A stretch of 64,000 nucleotides of DNA from Thermoproteota archaeon (GTDB taxonomy: Archaea > Korarchaeota > Korarchaeia > Korarchaeales > Korarchaeaceae): assembly GCA_027491735.1 (NCBI GenBank), contig JAOZGP010000005.1, forward strand, positions 1 to 64,000, read 5' to 3'. How positions within the stretch are numbered: the stretch's first letter is position 1; the number at the start of each line of letters is the position of its first letter. A program made the translations under genes and the position numbers. Under the pieces are notes generated by a model, which was not told the DNA's origin, did no database searches, and saw only the letters and a program-made list of their open reading frames with translations. Of the stretch, positions 1-7,518 are shown one piece after another.

Positions 1-405
1 AGCACGAACAAAGGTAGATTGCCTCCGGATATGATAGAGGATATGCGTAGATGCTATAAGGAATGCGAACCCTTCCTGACAACAGTTACAGCTGAGGTTG
101 AGCAGGCAGATGTTGTTAAGCAGGCTAAGATTGAGGCATTGAAAAGTATAGCTAAGACTCTTTTGGGAATTGATCTGTTAGAAGTTAAGATTGCTAAGGA
201 GAAGGAGTTGGGTAAGAAGCTGAGCATAGATGAGGAGATAGAGCTATTTGAAAACGAGATTAAGAAGATTAGGGAGAATCCAGATCCGCAGAGAATAGTT
301 AGAGAAGAGGAATTAGAGAAATACTTAGCTGAGGGGTGGGAGTTTGTCTCTGTACTGCCATCTAGAAGGATATTGATTAAGAAGAATGGGAAGCTTGTCC
401 GATGA
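1..405 (+). CDS. Integrase-like protein, C-terminal part (cut by window edge)
   Basis: The reading frame is open from base 1, so the N-terminal part lies outside the window and about 134 codons remain. The visible part is charged and helical, followed by a short tail (YLAEGWEFVSVLPS, then RILIKK) of a kind I associate with the C-terminus of archaeal tyrosine integrases and related element proteins. The catalytic Arg-His-Arg-Tyr residues are not in the visible part, so the family call is an inference. Codon use is AT-rich. It overlaps the next gene by four bases (ATGA), so the two are probably translated together. Its place at the far side of an AT-rich island that abuts tRNA-Gln fits an integrated element. 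Confidence 0.45.
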   Translation, partial: STNKGRLPPDMIEDMRRCYKECEPFLTTVTAEVEQADVVKQAKIEALKSIAKTLLGIDLLEVKIAKEKELGKKLSIDEEIELFENEIKKIRENPDPQRIVREEELEKYLAEGWEFVSVLPSRRILIKKNGKLVR

Positions 406-938
406 GTGAGTTTCGAGAGATAAGGAAACGCATTGAGAATTACAGGAGGGGGTTGGAGGAACGTGTAAAGGAGACGTGTATAATAGTTGTTCTCCTAGGA
501 GCTGGTGGTGAGGGACTCAGGAAAAGAAGGAAGATTAGAAGGAAGCTTGAGAAGAATGGAATACTTGGGTTAATACCTGAAGATGATTTCTCTCCTGACG
601 TTGCCCCAAGCGTAACTGAAGAGGCAGTTTTGGAGAGGGCCGACGTCGATTTAATATTTGTAAACGTTGAATCTTGGGGATCAGCCACAGAATTTGCACA
701 GTTCCATGATAAGAAACTCATAGCTCCAAAGCTCAGGGTATTAGTTCCATATAAACATCACCCACTTTACGGGAGTTCCAAAAGCTACTTAACAGACCTA
801 TATCTGACCCACTTAGCAATATACGGGCATGTTTATGCTTATGATGATGAATGGGAAAGCATCTTTCCGACTTCTGAGAAAATTATAGTGACCTTATCTC
901 TCCGATACAGAAGGCTGAAGGCTATAGGTAAAATTTAA
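402..938 (+). CDS. Possible SLOG/TIR/deoxyribosyltransferase-like nucleotide-binding protein
   Basis: This 178-residue protein starts on an ATGA overlap with the preceding gene. After a charged helical N-terminus, a hydrophobic strand with a glycine-rich turn (IIVVLLGAGGEG, about residues 28-39) looks like the first strand of a Rossmann-type fold. A second block (ADVDLIFVNVESWGSATEFAQF, residues about 80-101) has the Ser/Gly-Ser-x-x-Glu pattern seen in SLOG, TIR-like and nucleoside deoxyribosyltransferase-like families, where the Glu can be catalytic. Such domains often sense or cleave nucleotides in defence systems. There is no signal peptide. The assignment rests on motif resemblance only; I do not recognise a named family. 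AT-rich like the rest of the island. Confidence 0.4.
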   Translation: MSEFREIRKRIENYRRGLEERVKETCIIVVLLGAGGEGLRKRRKIRRKLEKNGILGLIPEDDFSPDVAPSVTEEAVLERADVDLIFVNVESWGSATEFAQFHDKKLIAPKLRVLVPYKHHPLYGSSKSYLTDLYLTHLAIYGHVYAYDDEWESIFPTSEKIIVTLSLRYRRLKAIGKI

Positions 939-995
939 TTTTTCAGATAAAAATTTATTTACCTATCTCACAATTAATTAATTGGTGAAACAAGG

Positions 996-1247
996 ATGAA
1001 AGAAACAAAACTAGAGTTTTCAGAAGGAATTGTAATAGCTGAAGCAAATGTTAAATTTCTAGAGGTAGGAAAAGATTTCGATGATACCCTTTTTAGAATT
1101 TCAAGGAGGTTCTTTGGAGCGGGCCTAGCGACTTTAGGTATTGGAGCAATTTATAACGCCATGAAAGAAGAACAAACTGCAGCAGTTATTAAGGGAATAG
1201 TTGGAGTTGTATCGGGACTCATAGGACTGTATTTAATTTTCAGCTAG
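996..1247 (+). CDS. Small membrane protein, two predicted helices
   Basis: An 83-residue protein of unknown function. Residues about 1-34 are charged and soluble; residues about 37-55 (FFGAGLATLGIGAIYNAM) and 63-82 (VIKGIVGVVSGLIGLYLIF) are hydrophobic and glycine-rich, giving a hairpin of two membrane helices with a short KEEQT loop. A TATA-like sequence (aaaatttattt) lies about 45 bases upstream, so it probably opens its own transcript together with the winged-helix gene that follows after 11 bases. The pairing of a small membrane protein with a regulator suggests coupled expression, but no function can be assigned. Confidence 0.6.
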   Translation: MKETKLEFSEGIVIAEANVKFLEVGKDFDDTLFRISRRFFGAGLATLGIGAIYNAMKEEQTAAVIKGIVGVVSGLIGLYLIFS

Positions 1248-1258
1248 AGGGTGTGAAT

Positions 1259-1552
1259 ATGGAAGAAGCTCGCAGGATGCTAAAAATATACAGGGTGCTA
1301 GATAACGATCACAGGTTAAACATCCTCATCACCTTGTTTAACGAGCCTGATATGGCTTTTAATGATATAGCGAGGGAAACTGGAATAGAAAGAGGGTTGC
1401 TTGCCTATCATCTAGGGCTTCTTAGGCGTGTTGGATTGGTTGAGATGGAGTATGATAGGAGAAGTAAAAAGTCAACTAAATACAGACTGACGGATGAAGG
1501 TGTAAAGATACTCAAGGAGCTTAAATTAGTTAAAGCATACAAAAAAGCTTAA
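1259..1552 (+). CDS. ArsR-like winged-helix transcription regulator
   Basis: A 97-residue winged-helix DNA-binding protein. The fold is readable: helix 1 with LDNDHRLNILITLF, helix 2 (FNDIARETGIE), recognition helix (RGLLAYHLGLLRRVGLVE) and the wing (DRRSKKSTKYRLTDEGVKIL). This is the arrangement of ArsR/MarR-type archaeal regulators. No metal-binding cysteines or extra sensor domain are present. I chose the ATG at 1259 rather than the GTG at 1253 because a GAGGGTG ribosome site sits five bases upstream of it. It follows the small membrane protein closely and may repress the island operon; that role is inference. Confidence 0.8.
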   Translation: MEEARRMLKIYRVLDNDHRLNILITLFNEPDMAFNDIARETGIERGLLAYHLGLLRRVGLVEMEYDRRSKKSTKYRLTDEGVKILKELKLVKAYKKA

Positions 1553-1635
1553 TTATTTCATTTTATTCACATTAAAGAGGGATAAGAGGAGATAATATAT
1601 GAAACATGCTAAATCGATAATTGGTGAGATTAGAG

Positions 1636-2176
1636 ATGAGGAAAGAGGGAATTGCATTACTTGATTTTCTGCATTATTTTTTTCAGGGGCGGAGCCGAAC
1701 AAGCTTTAGAACGCCTAAAACAAAGGAAGATACTTAGTAACGATGAAGCTAATAGGCTTAAAGATGCTATTTTAAGAAATTATCAAATCTGGTATTTAAT
1801 TGACAGTGCAAGGGAAAATTTTAGCTTGAATGTCGATGAAAATTGGGCTTTAGCCTTGATCTCTTCAGTTTTGATCGAGAATATCGTGAAAAAATCTCTT
1901 CTTGAATTCGAAGCTACTCCAACACGGAGTTTTGAAGAAAATGCAAAGAAACTGTATAAAATACTTGAAGAGCAAGATATATTAACAGATTTACAGAAAA
2001 AAGTAAGATTTGATCTGCATGAACTTAGTGAGGCATGGAGCAGTAGAAAAATTCTAGCGCATGAAGTTTATAATTATCCTATAACTCCGCAATCAGCGCA
2101 AAGAGCTTATGAACGTGCATTAAGCATGTTAGGGTATTTTCTTTTATCAAGAATCTTAAGCGAAAAATATTTGTGA
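1636..2176 (+). pseudogene. HEPN-like protein with frameshift at a T7 run
   Basis: An ATG at 1636 begins a frame reading MRKEGIALLDFLHYFF, which continues sensibly only in another frame (GGAEQALERLKQRKIL) after the T run at 1677-1683. Six Ts instead of seven would fuse them into one protein of about 179 residues. The C-terminal half is all helical and contains R-x4-H (RKILAH) followed by Tyr and further helices, the active-site pattern of HEPN ribonucleases and DUF4145-like proteins. Without the upstream part, translation would need a TTG at 1652. Either this is a decayed gene, a base-calling error, or slippage. It overlaps the next small gene by four bases, as toxin-antitoxin partners often do. 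Confidence 0.5.
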
Positions 2177-2406
2177 TAGACTGGTCAGAACCGTCTTCTC
2201 CCTTAACGGGGAATAGAGTAATTGTAATTGGTGATAAAGCCTATGCTATGGGCGAGCCTTATGATTCTTGGGTTAAAGAAAAGAGAATTCGAATAGAGAG
2301 AAGACTCTCAACCGAAGATTTTCTCGCATATTTAGAGTCTATAGGGGTTCAATATACTAACCAACAACCTCCATCAATTAAATGGCTAGAGGGAAAACTA
2401 AAATAA
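2173..2406 (+). CDS. Small hypothetical protein paired with HEPN-like gene
   Basis: A 77-residue protein that begins at a GTG overlapping the stop of the HEPN-like gene (GTGA). It contains a short beta-rich N-terminus (GNRVIVIGDKAYAMGEPYDSW) and a basic helical segment (KEKRIRIERRLSTEDFLAYLESIGV). I do not recognise the family. The overlap implies translational coupling, and the combination of a HEPN-type protein with a small downstream protein would fit a toxin-antitoxin or other defence pair, though the small partner lacks the nucleotidyltransferase motif of the usual MNT antitoxin. AT-rich composition matches the island. Confidence 0.5.
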   Translation: MIDWSEPSSPLTGNRVIVIGDKAYAMGEPYDSWVKEKRIRIERRLSTEDFLAYLESIGVQYTNQQPPSIKWLEGKLK

Positions 2407-2524
2407 TTTTTATTTTTCTTAGGCAATTTAAGGAAATTGGATGTTGTTCATGCCGCTTAGTGTAAGTCCAGAAGAGAAAAGATTAGCATATATATTTATT
2501 GATACTACAAATAGGGGGATAATT

Positions 2525-3112
2525 ATGAAAATAGGTGTTCCTAAGACGCCAGAACTTATTGAAATATTAGAATTGATAGATAAGGGTGAATTGAGAATCC
2601 CTGAGTTTCAGAGGGATTTTAGATGGGAAATAAATGATATATGCGAACTTATAGGTTCATTATTGAGTGGTTACCCGGCTGGAGTGTTATTGTTTTGGGG
2701 TATATCTGAAAGGAGGGACAGGTTACCGAGTAGATTAGTAGAAGGGGTTGACGAAAGACGTGCAAATCCAGTTAAACTTCTGATACTAGATGGTCAACAA
2801 AGACTCACGTCCCTTTATCAACTCTTTTATAGAGAATTTGTTGAATTAAGAGGTGGAAGGAAACATATATTTTTCCTTAATCTAGATAAGATTAAGAGTG
2901 GTGAACTATATGATGCTACAGAATATTTTAGTTTAAGAGATTATAGGAGGAAAGGACTTGATAAAAGAGCTAAGCAGTATGAAAGGGATCTTTTGCCTTT
3001 TAATATCCTTTTAAAGGAAAAGGAATTGCGGGACTGGTTCCGCGGATACGTAAGATATCAACTTTCAAAGAGAGAAAAAGACTCTAACACAGATTCTAGA
3101 TCAACTGCTTAG
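2525..3112 (+). pseudogene. DUF262 protein (GmrSD-like), truncated
   Basis: The N-terminal DUF262 domain is clear: LRIPEFQRDFRW, then LLSGYPAGVLLFW, then the signature LLILDGQQRLTSLYQLFY. In the DUF262 family this ParB-like domain is the NTPase/nuclease part of type IV modification-dependent restriction enzymes such as GmrS and of related defence proteins of 500-700 residues. Here the frame stops after about 195 residues and the C-terminal DUF1524 HNH region is missing. The last 25 or so codons already overlap sequence that reads as orc1/cdc6 in another frame, so a deletion has joined two genes. ATG 2525 is preferred over 2441 because of a TATA box near 2487-2500 and a GGGGG site just upstream. 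Confidence 0.7.
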
Positions 3113-3862
3113 GCAGGTTGAGATGCCTGTAGCAGATTCCAAACTTTCAGTCAAGCTATCTGCATTAGAGAGAGAAAGATTAACCGTAAACCCTGTGTAA
3201 TCGCATTAGATGAAGTGGATAAGCTAAGGAGAAGGGAGTTGAACGATATACTATACGCATTAAAGAGTTTAGGTAAGATTGGATTAATCTGTATATCAAA
3301 TACTCGACGATATTTTCTAACATTAGATCCAAGGATTACCTCTAGACTAAGCTTCAAATCAATCCACTTCCCACCATACTCAAACGAAGAGTTATACATA
3401 ATATTAAAGCAAAGAATCGAATGTAGAGCATTGTATCCAAACACATGTTCTAAGAAAACTTTAGAGCTTATAGCTGATTTAGCAGCTGGGGATGCAAGGA
3501 TAGCGATACAGACTCTTAGAAACGCGGCATATATAGCTGAAGAACAAGATAAGCATAGAATTACTAGCGAGGATATCGAGAAAGCGTATGAAGAGGTGAG
3601 GGAGTTAAAAAGGAAGTATACGCTAGAGAAGTTAGGAGAACACTATAAGTTAATCTATCAAGTTATTAAGGAGAATCCGGGTATAACTTCGGGAAAACTA
3701 TATCAAGCTTATAAGAGGATCTGTAGAAAAGAAGGGTTAGAGTCTAAATCTCGAAGGACATTAAACAACTATATAGATAAGCTTATGGCTTTAAAGTATG
3801 TTAAAAGTGAGAGGGCAAGTATTAGAGGGAATGTTAGAACATTTTCAGTTAATTTTAATTGA
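3050..3862 (+). pseudogene. cdc6: Orc1/Cdc6 replication initiator remnant, frameshifted
   Basis: Three frames read in turn make one Orc1/Cdc6. The first gives QLSKREK, the second gives TLTQILDQLLRQVEMPVADSKLS (about 3081-3160), the third gives NRKPCVIALDEVDKLRRREL and runs to the stop at 3862. Walker B (ALDEVDKL), sensor 1 (GLICISNT), the arginine-rich sensor 2 region (LIADLAAGDARIAIQTLRNAA) and the C-terminal winged helix are all visible; Walker A and the N-terminus are gone. Archaeal Orc1/Cdc6 binds origins and loads MCM, and plasmids and viruses often carry their own copy. At least two frameshifts and a 5' deletion make this a pseudogene. The longest intact piece (3215-3862) could still give a winged-helix protein. 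Confidence 0.8.
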
Positions 3863-3927
3863 TGTATTTGAATAGATTTTTATAGGTTATTGACATGGAT
3901 ACATATGTTTACTTGATGGATAGGTTT

Positions 3928-4224
3928 TTATGTTTTTTGAATTTTAGAATATCTGTTATAAACTCTATAGGCAGCGTCTTCCATACTTTCTCTCAGTTCT
4001 TTAAGATTAACTATTCTTCTAGCAGCCATTTCTAAAGCCGATTCTTCAAGAAAATTATCAAGCATACCCGTTAAGCCTGATGCTGCAACAACTCCAACAA
4101 CACTCTCACCTATCCTTAGCTCATGAATTTTCTTTTCTTCAAGAGCCTCTGGACCACGAACTATGCGTCTATCGCTGGCAATAATAATCCCGTCTTTACA
4201 TACCAAGCCTATTATACAGGTCAA
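3928..4224 (-). CDS. Truncated proteasome-family Ntn hydrolase
   Basis: The 98-residue product begins with TTG, then Thr at position 2 and CIIGLVCKDGIIIASDRR, the hallmark of proteasome-type Ntn hydrolases: nucleophile Thr, then the Asp/Lys-bearing strand. Removal of the initiator Met would expose the Thr directly, with no propeptide. Proteasome subunits are about 200 residues, so the second half is missing and activity is doubtful. It has an intact start region: a TATA-like element (aaatttatatag, 4295-4306 read on the minus strand) and a strong AAGGAGGGA ribosome site. The real psmB of this genome is at 32318-32992. It may be an island-encoded paralogue that lost its end. Confidence 0.6.
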   Translation of the reverse strand: MTCIIGLVCKDGIIIASDRRIVRGPEALEEKKIHELRIGESVVGVVAASGLTGMLDNFLEESALEMAARRIVNLKELRESMEDAAYRVYNRYSKIQKT

Positions 4225-4294
4225 CCCTATCCCTCCTTACGTCATTTTCGGCATATCGATTAAGAACCTCCTCAACTATCGAAATTACGCGTCA

Positions 4295-4306
4295 CTATAT
4301 AAATTT
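4295..4306 (-). promoter_or_regulatory. TATA box of the Ntn-hydrolase fragment
   Basis: On the minus strand the sequence aaatttatatag lies about 75 bases before the TTG start at 4224, leaving a leader of roughly 45 bases that ends in a strong ribosome site. Spacing fits an archaeal promoter, but the box is called by eye. Confidence 0.4.
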
Positions 4307-4451
4307 TATCCGTTTTTTATAGAAACTGTCAATTTTAAGACCAGAGACTTGCACCAAGTAAGTCCAGGCACCACTTAATTCACATGATTAAAAAGGTATT
4401 CACTTAATTTATTTAATTGTATACCGGGCCCGCTACCGCGTTTAACTCTGC

Positions 4452-5130
4452 ATGCATAATTCACCAAAAAGGACCGAATGTATGTCTAGTATGAGAAAGA
4501 TAGCTCAAAACTTTGGCAGATTCATCAAATCGAAGATGAACTACAGCATCATCGAATTGGTTGGTACTAGAAAGGAGAGCTTAGTTAAGGATGTTCTCGA
4601 TTATTTTGGAGATGAAGCATTGTTTGTCGTCACTTTAAAGGGATACGAAGAAAATTCTCAGAGATAAGCTACCGAATTCTGTATTATACACCCTATCCGA
4701 GAAATACTTTTAGCTGAGGCTTAGCGTGAAGACTATGCAGAATTTAAAACTTGTAAAGCGAATTGTAAATGAATTATCCACTGAGATAAAGAGAACTAAT
4801 CTCAGAACGGTTATAATCTATAGGGCAAATGACCTACCTCTAGTCATATTTGGGTGGGTCAGAATATCGTTGAAGAGGAGTTCTGGAGGGTTGCTTACGA
4901 TGGATTTGAGAAATCCGGATGCAAAGTTCTTTTTCGTCTACGAGAAGACAGAGAACAAACCGGATATATTGTCCCAGTTTGCCGATGAGATAATAACAAT
5001 GAGTCATCCACCTCAAATATGGAGAATGTTAAATGAGCAATTTTTTCCACATTCTCGTTCGGGGCAATTGCAGACATGGCCCCGAATCTCGTCAGACCAG
5101 TCCACACTTTCCTCACAGGTGAGATATGTA
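4452..5130 (+). pseudogene. Broken conserved-looking gene (frameshift and stop)
   Basis: Two open pieces belong together. The first (4452-4667) ends LDYFGDEALFVVTLKGYEENSQ. Changing frame at about 4660 gives DKLPNSVLYTLSEKYF, then a TAG at 4711, and the same frame continues as LRLSVKTMQNLKLVKRIVNEL and onward through AKFFFVYEKTENKPDILSQFADEIITM. Without the two lesions it would be one protein of about 220 residues. I do not recognise the family; the alternating strands and helices could be a RecA/KaiC-like ATPase half, but no Walker motif is present. The 3' end is uncertain because the frame runs on, antisense, into the tRNA-Gln gene. GC is higher than in the rest of the island. Confidence 0.4.
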
Positions 5131-5138
5131 AAAGGAGA

Positions 5139-5212
5139 CAGCCCCGGCCGGATTCGAACCGGCGTCCCCGGGTCCAAAGCCCGGGATGCTTGGCCAGCTA
5201 CACCACGGGGCT
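5139..5212 (-). tRNA. tRNA-Gln (anticodon TTG)
   Basis: Read on the minus strand this folds as a full cloverleaf: acceptor AGCCCCG/CGGGGCT, D arm GTGT/GCAT, anticodon stem CCGGG/CCCGG with loop CTTTGGA (anticodon TTG), T arm GCCGG-TTCGAAT-CCGGC, discriminator G. CCA is not encoded. Its 3' end points at the AT-rich island to the left, so it is a plausible integration site for that island. No intron. Confidence 0.95.
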
Positions 5213-5434
5213 ACCTCAGAGGACATGGAGGAATAGCACACCTAAAAAAGTTGCTCGGTGAGGATGAATGCCGGAGTAAATTTCACATCCCCGTTCGAAC
5301 CCTTAGCTCGATGGGTTTTAAAGTGCTCGAAAAGGAGTGCGAGATAGAAACTTCATATAGAAGTAGATCCTGATTTTTAACACCTTTTTCAACTAGAGGG
5401 GTGAGAATTAGCCTATCTTTGGCTCAGAATATGG

Positions 5435-5519
5435 TGCGGGGGGTGGGATTTGAACCCACGAACCCCTAAGGGACGAGGTCCTAAGCCTCGCGCCTTTGAC
5501 CTGGCTTGGCTACCCCCGC
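5435..5519 (-). tRNA. tRNA-Leu (anticodon TAG)
   Basis: A class II tRNA on the minus strand with a long variable arm (CCCTTAGGGG region). Acceptor GCGGGGG/CCCCCGC, anticodon loop CTTAGGA giving TAG, T arm GTGGG-TTCAAAT-CCCAC, discriminator A. CCA is not encoded and no intron is visible. It lies 35 bases beyond the end of the vWA gene. Confidence 0.95.
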
Positions 5520-5554
5520 CATGAGGAAGATCGTTCACTTGAGGTATTAGAATT

Positions 5555-6565
5555 TTACTTCAGGATTTGCGATACAACCTCAGGCACATCCTTGACGCTG
5601 TGGATCGTGTAGCATTTCCCTCCTCCTAATCTAGCTAGCCTGACACATGACATAGGAGCATCTCCCCTGGATACGCTTACCACATTAAGATTATTCATCT
5701 TTTTGGCAATATCTGATGGATCCCCACCCACGTTGTATTTTCCATCTGTCACCAGAATGTATTTGACATTTTTATAATCTTTAGCTTGGTGTTTCGCCAG
5801 GAGGAGTGCCTCCCTCATGTTCGTATAACCCATGGGTACTACGTCCAGTATCCTCTCGACCAGATGGGTGGAACTCGACCTGCGACCGAGGGGATGTAAT
5901 ATCTCTGCCTTAGAGTTGAAGAGGATCACGGAGTAATCGCTACCTCTCAATAGGTAAGCTACCGCTGCTGTGAGGACGGAGGCTATAGCCATCTTCTTTC
6001 CACTCATTGATCCACTGGAGTCCAGCAGCAGAACTGCCCTCTTTTTCTCTCTTCTCCTTTCAAGAGCCACTATGTCTTCGTAGGTTATCTCATCTAATCT
6101 TTTGGATTTTGAGAGAAGGGCCTCTATTGTTTCCTCAATGTCGAAGTCCAAACCAGGGGCGTAGTCCACCTTTGTTGGAGCTCCATGATCGGACATTGTC
6201 CTGAATGCGTTTGAGATCAGGCCAGCAGCCTGCCTCACTAAAAGTTTGCTCAACACTGAACGGAACAATCTTCTCGTCCTGAGGTTGAGGGACCAGCGTA
6301 CCATGCAGTACAGATGAACCCCTTCCTCTGGATTCAATGAAATCGCTTTAAAAAGCTCATCAGGAAGCCCTTCATGAAGCGAAAGTTGTTTTGCTACTAG
6401 ATCGCTGCTTATCTCCGCTAGAGAGATCAGCATACCTAGATTTCCAGAGCTCAGAGCTATGTTTATAGCTGTGGACAGGAGCTCGTAGTCCACAACGTCC
6501 ATGTGGCTCATCAGGGAGTTAAGGAGATAAGTCGTATCGCTGTGCGAACGAGGTGGTTCAGTCAT
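5555..6565 (-). CDS. vWA-domain protein (MoxR partner, CoxE/BchD-like)
   Basis: A 336-residue cytosolic protein. Residues about 1-175 are helical without a recognised domain; residues about 177-335 are a von Willebrand A domain with the MIDAS metal site DSSGSMS (182-188), a Thr in MGYTNMREAL and an Asp in ILVTDGKYN. Together with the MoxR AAA+ ATPase just upstream it forms a MoxR-vWA chaperone-like pair of the kind that inserts metals or remodels target complexes. The ATG at 6565 overlaps the moxR stop (ATGA), which fixes the start; the frame extends further upstream but only inside moxR. Last gene of the kae1-cmk-deoC-moxR-vWA run. Confidence 0.85.
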   Translation of the reverse strand: MTEPPRSHSDTTYLLNSLMSHMDVVDYELLSTAINIALSSGNLGMLISLAEISSDLVAKQLSLHEGLPDELFKAISLNPEEGVHLYCMVRWSLNLRTRRLFRSVLSKLLVRQAAGLISNAFRTMSDHGAPTKVDYAPGLDFDIEETIEALLSKSKRLDEITYEDIVALERRREKKRAVLLLDSSGSMSGKKMAIASVLTAAVAYLLRGSDYSVILFNSKAEILHPLGRRSSSTHLVERILDVVPMGYTNMREALLLAKHQAKDYKNVKYILVTDGKYNVGGDPSDIAKKMNNLNVVSVSRGDAPMSCVRLARLGGGKCYTIHSVKDVPEVVSQILK

Positions 6566-7518
6566 TGGGGGACCTTTTGTTTCCCCCTCAGCCTGGGAAA
6601 ATCCTCTGATTCGGATCCTTTGAGAACCCTGTCGACTATCCTTCTTATCACCTCGTCCTCTGAGAGAGGCGCCCCCTCTCGAATTTCTATCCTCTTGGGA
6701 AGGACCATCTGAGCCAGAGAGTACCAATCCACATCTCCTGACGAGCTCATGGATTTAGCTATGGTAGCCATGTCTATGGCAGACCTGACAGAGGCTCCCC
6801 GCCTCACAGCCGGGTCCACACGGGTCTCTCTACAGATCATCACAGAGATCCTTGTTAATTTCGTTGGTGCACCGCTTCTGAGCTTCACTATCTCGAGCTC
6901 TTCTTCTAACGATTGGTAATCAAGTTTTATCAGAACAAAACGGTCTTTTAGGGCTTCAGAAAGCCTAGTAACCCCAACACTTTCCTCAGGATTCTGCGTC
7001 GCTATTATCATAAAGCCATCTCTCGCTTTTATTGTTCCTAGGCGAGGCACCGTTATTATCCCCTCGTCCATGATCGGAAGCAAGGCGTTCTGAGCGGAGT
7101 CAGGCATCCTGTTAAGCTCGTTTATGAAGAGAACAGCTCCTCGCTTAGCGGCCAGCATAAGAGGCCCTTCTATGAAGGCTTCCTCGATGTAACCCGTTTT
7201 AAGAACCTTGGGGGGGTCCCAATAGCCTATTAGCTTATTCTCGTTGAATCTCTCGTCGCCATCCACTCTGATGAACTCGCGCGAGAGGTAATCTGAAATA
7301 GCCCTAGCTAACAGAGTCTTTCCGACTCCCACCGGACCCTCCAGGAGTATATGCCTCTTGGATAGGGCCGCTAGGAGCATGAGACGGAGCTCTCTATCCC
7401 TCCCCACTATTTGATGCTTTCTCTTTATTCTGTTGATGGCTTTATCGAGGTCTGGGATGGAGCCGATCAATACCAACGCACCATGTTCTCTTAGGGGGGA
7501 GGGGAATAAAAAGGTCAT
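6562..7518 (-). CDS. MoxR-type AAA+ ATPase
   Basis: A 318-residue AAA+ ATPase. Walker A is GPVGVGKT (61-68), Walker B is AVLFINELNRM, followed by sensor 1 (MIIATQNPEE) and the arginine finger region (LSEALKDRFVL), the normal order for MoxR proteins. MoxR ATPases act with vWA proteins as chaperones that mature or activate metal enzymes or other complexes. Here the vWA partner overlaps its stop codon, and its own ATG overlaps the deoC stop (ATGA), so the three are one transcript. No substrate enzyme (dehydrogenase, hydrogenase) is adjacent, so the client is unknown. Confidence 0.9.
   Translation of the reverse strand: MTFLFPSPLREHGALVLIGSIPDLDKAINRIKRKHQIVGRDRELRLMLLAALSKRHILLEGPVGVGKTLLARAISDYLSREFIRVDGDERFNENKLIGYWDPPKVLKTGYIEEAFIEGPLMLAAKRGAVLFINELNRMPDSAQNALLPIMDEGIITVPRLGTIKARDGFMIIATQNPEESVGVTRLSEALKDRFVLIKLDYQSLEEELEIVKLRSGAPTKLTRISVMICRETRVDPAVRRGASVRSAIDMATIAKSMSSSGDVDWYSLAQMVLPKRIEIREGAPLSEDEVIRRIVDRVLKGSESEDFPRLRGKQKVPQ

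Noticed and set aside
4410-4450. tRNA-like fragment gggcccgctaccgcg, a possible attachment-site remnant
   Set aside because: It resembles part of an antisense D arm, but no anticodon or T arm follows, and it does not match the tRNA-Gln 3' end.
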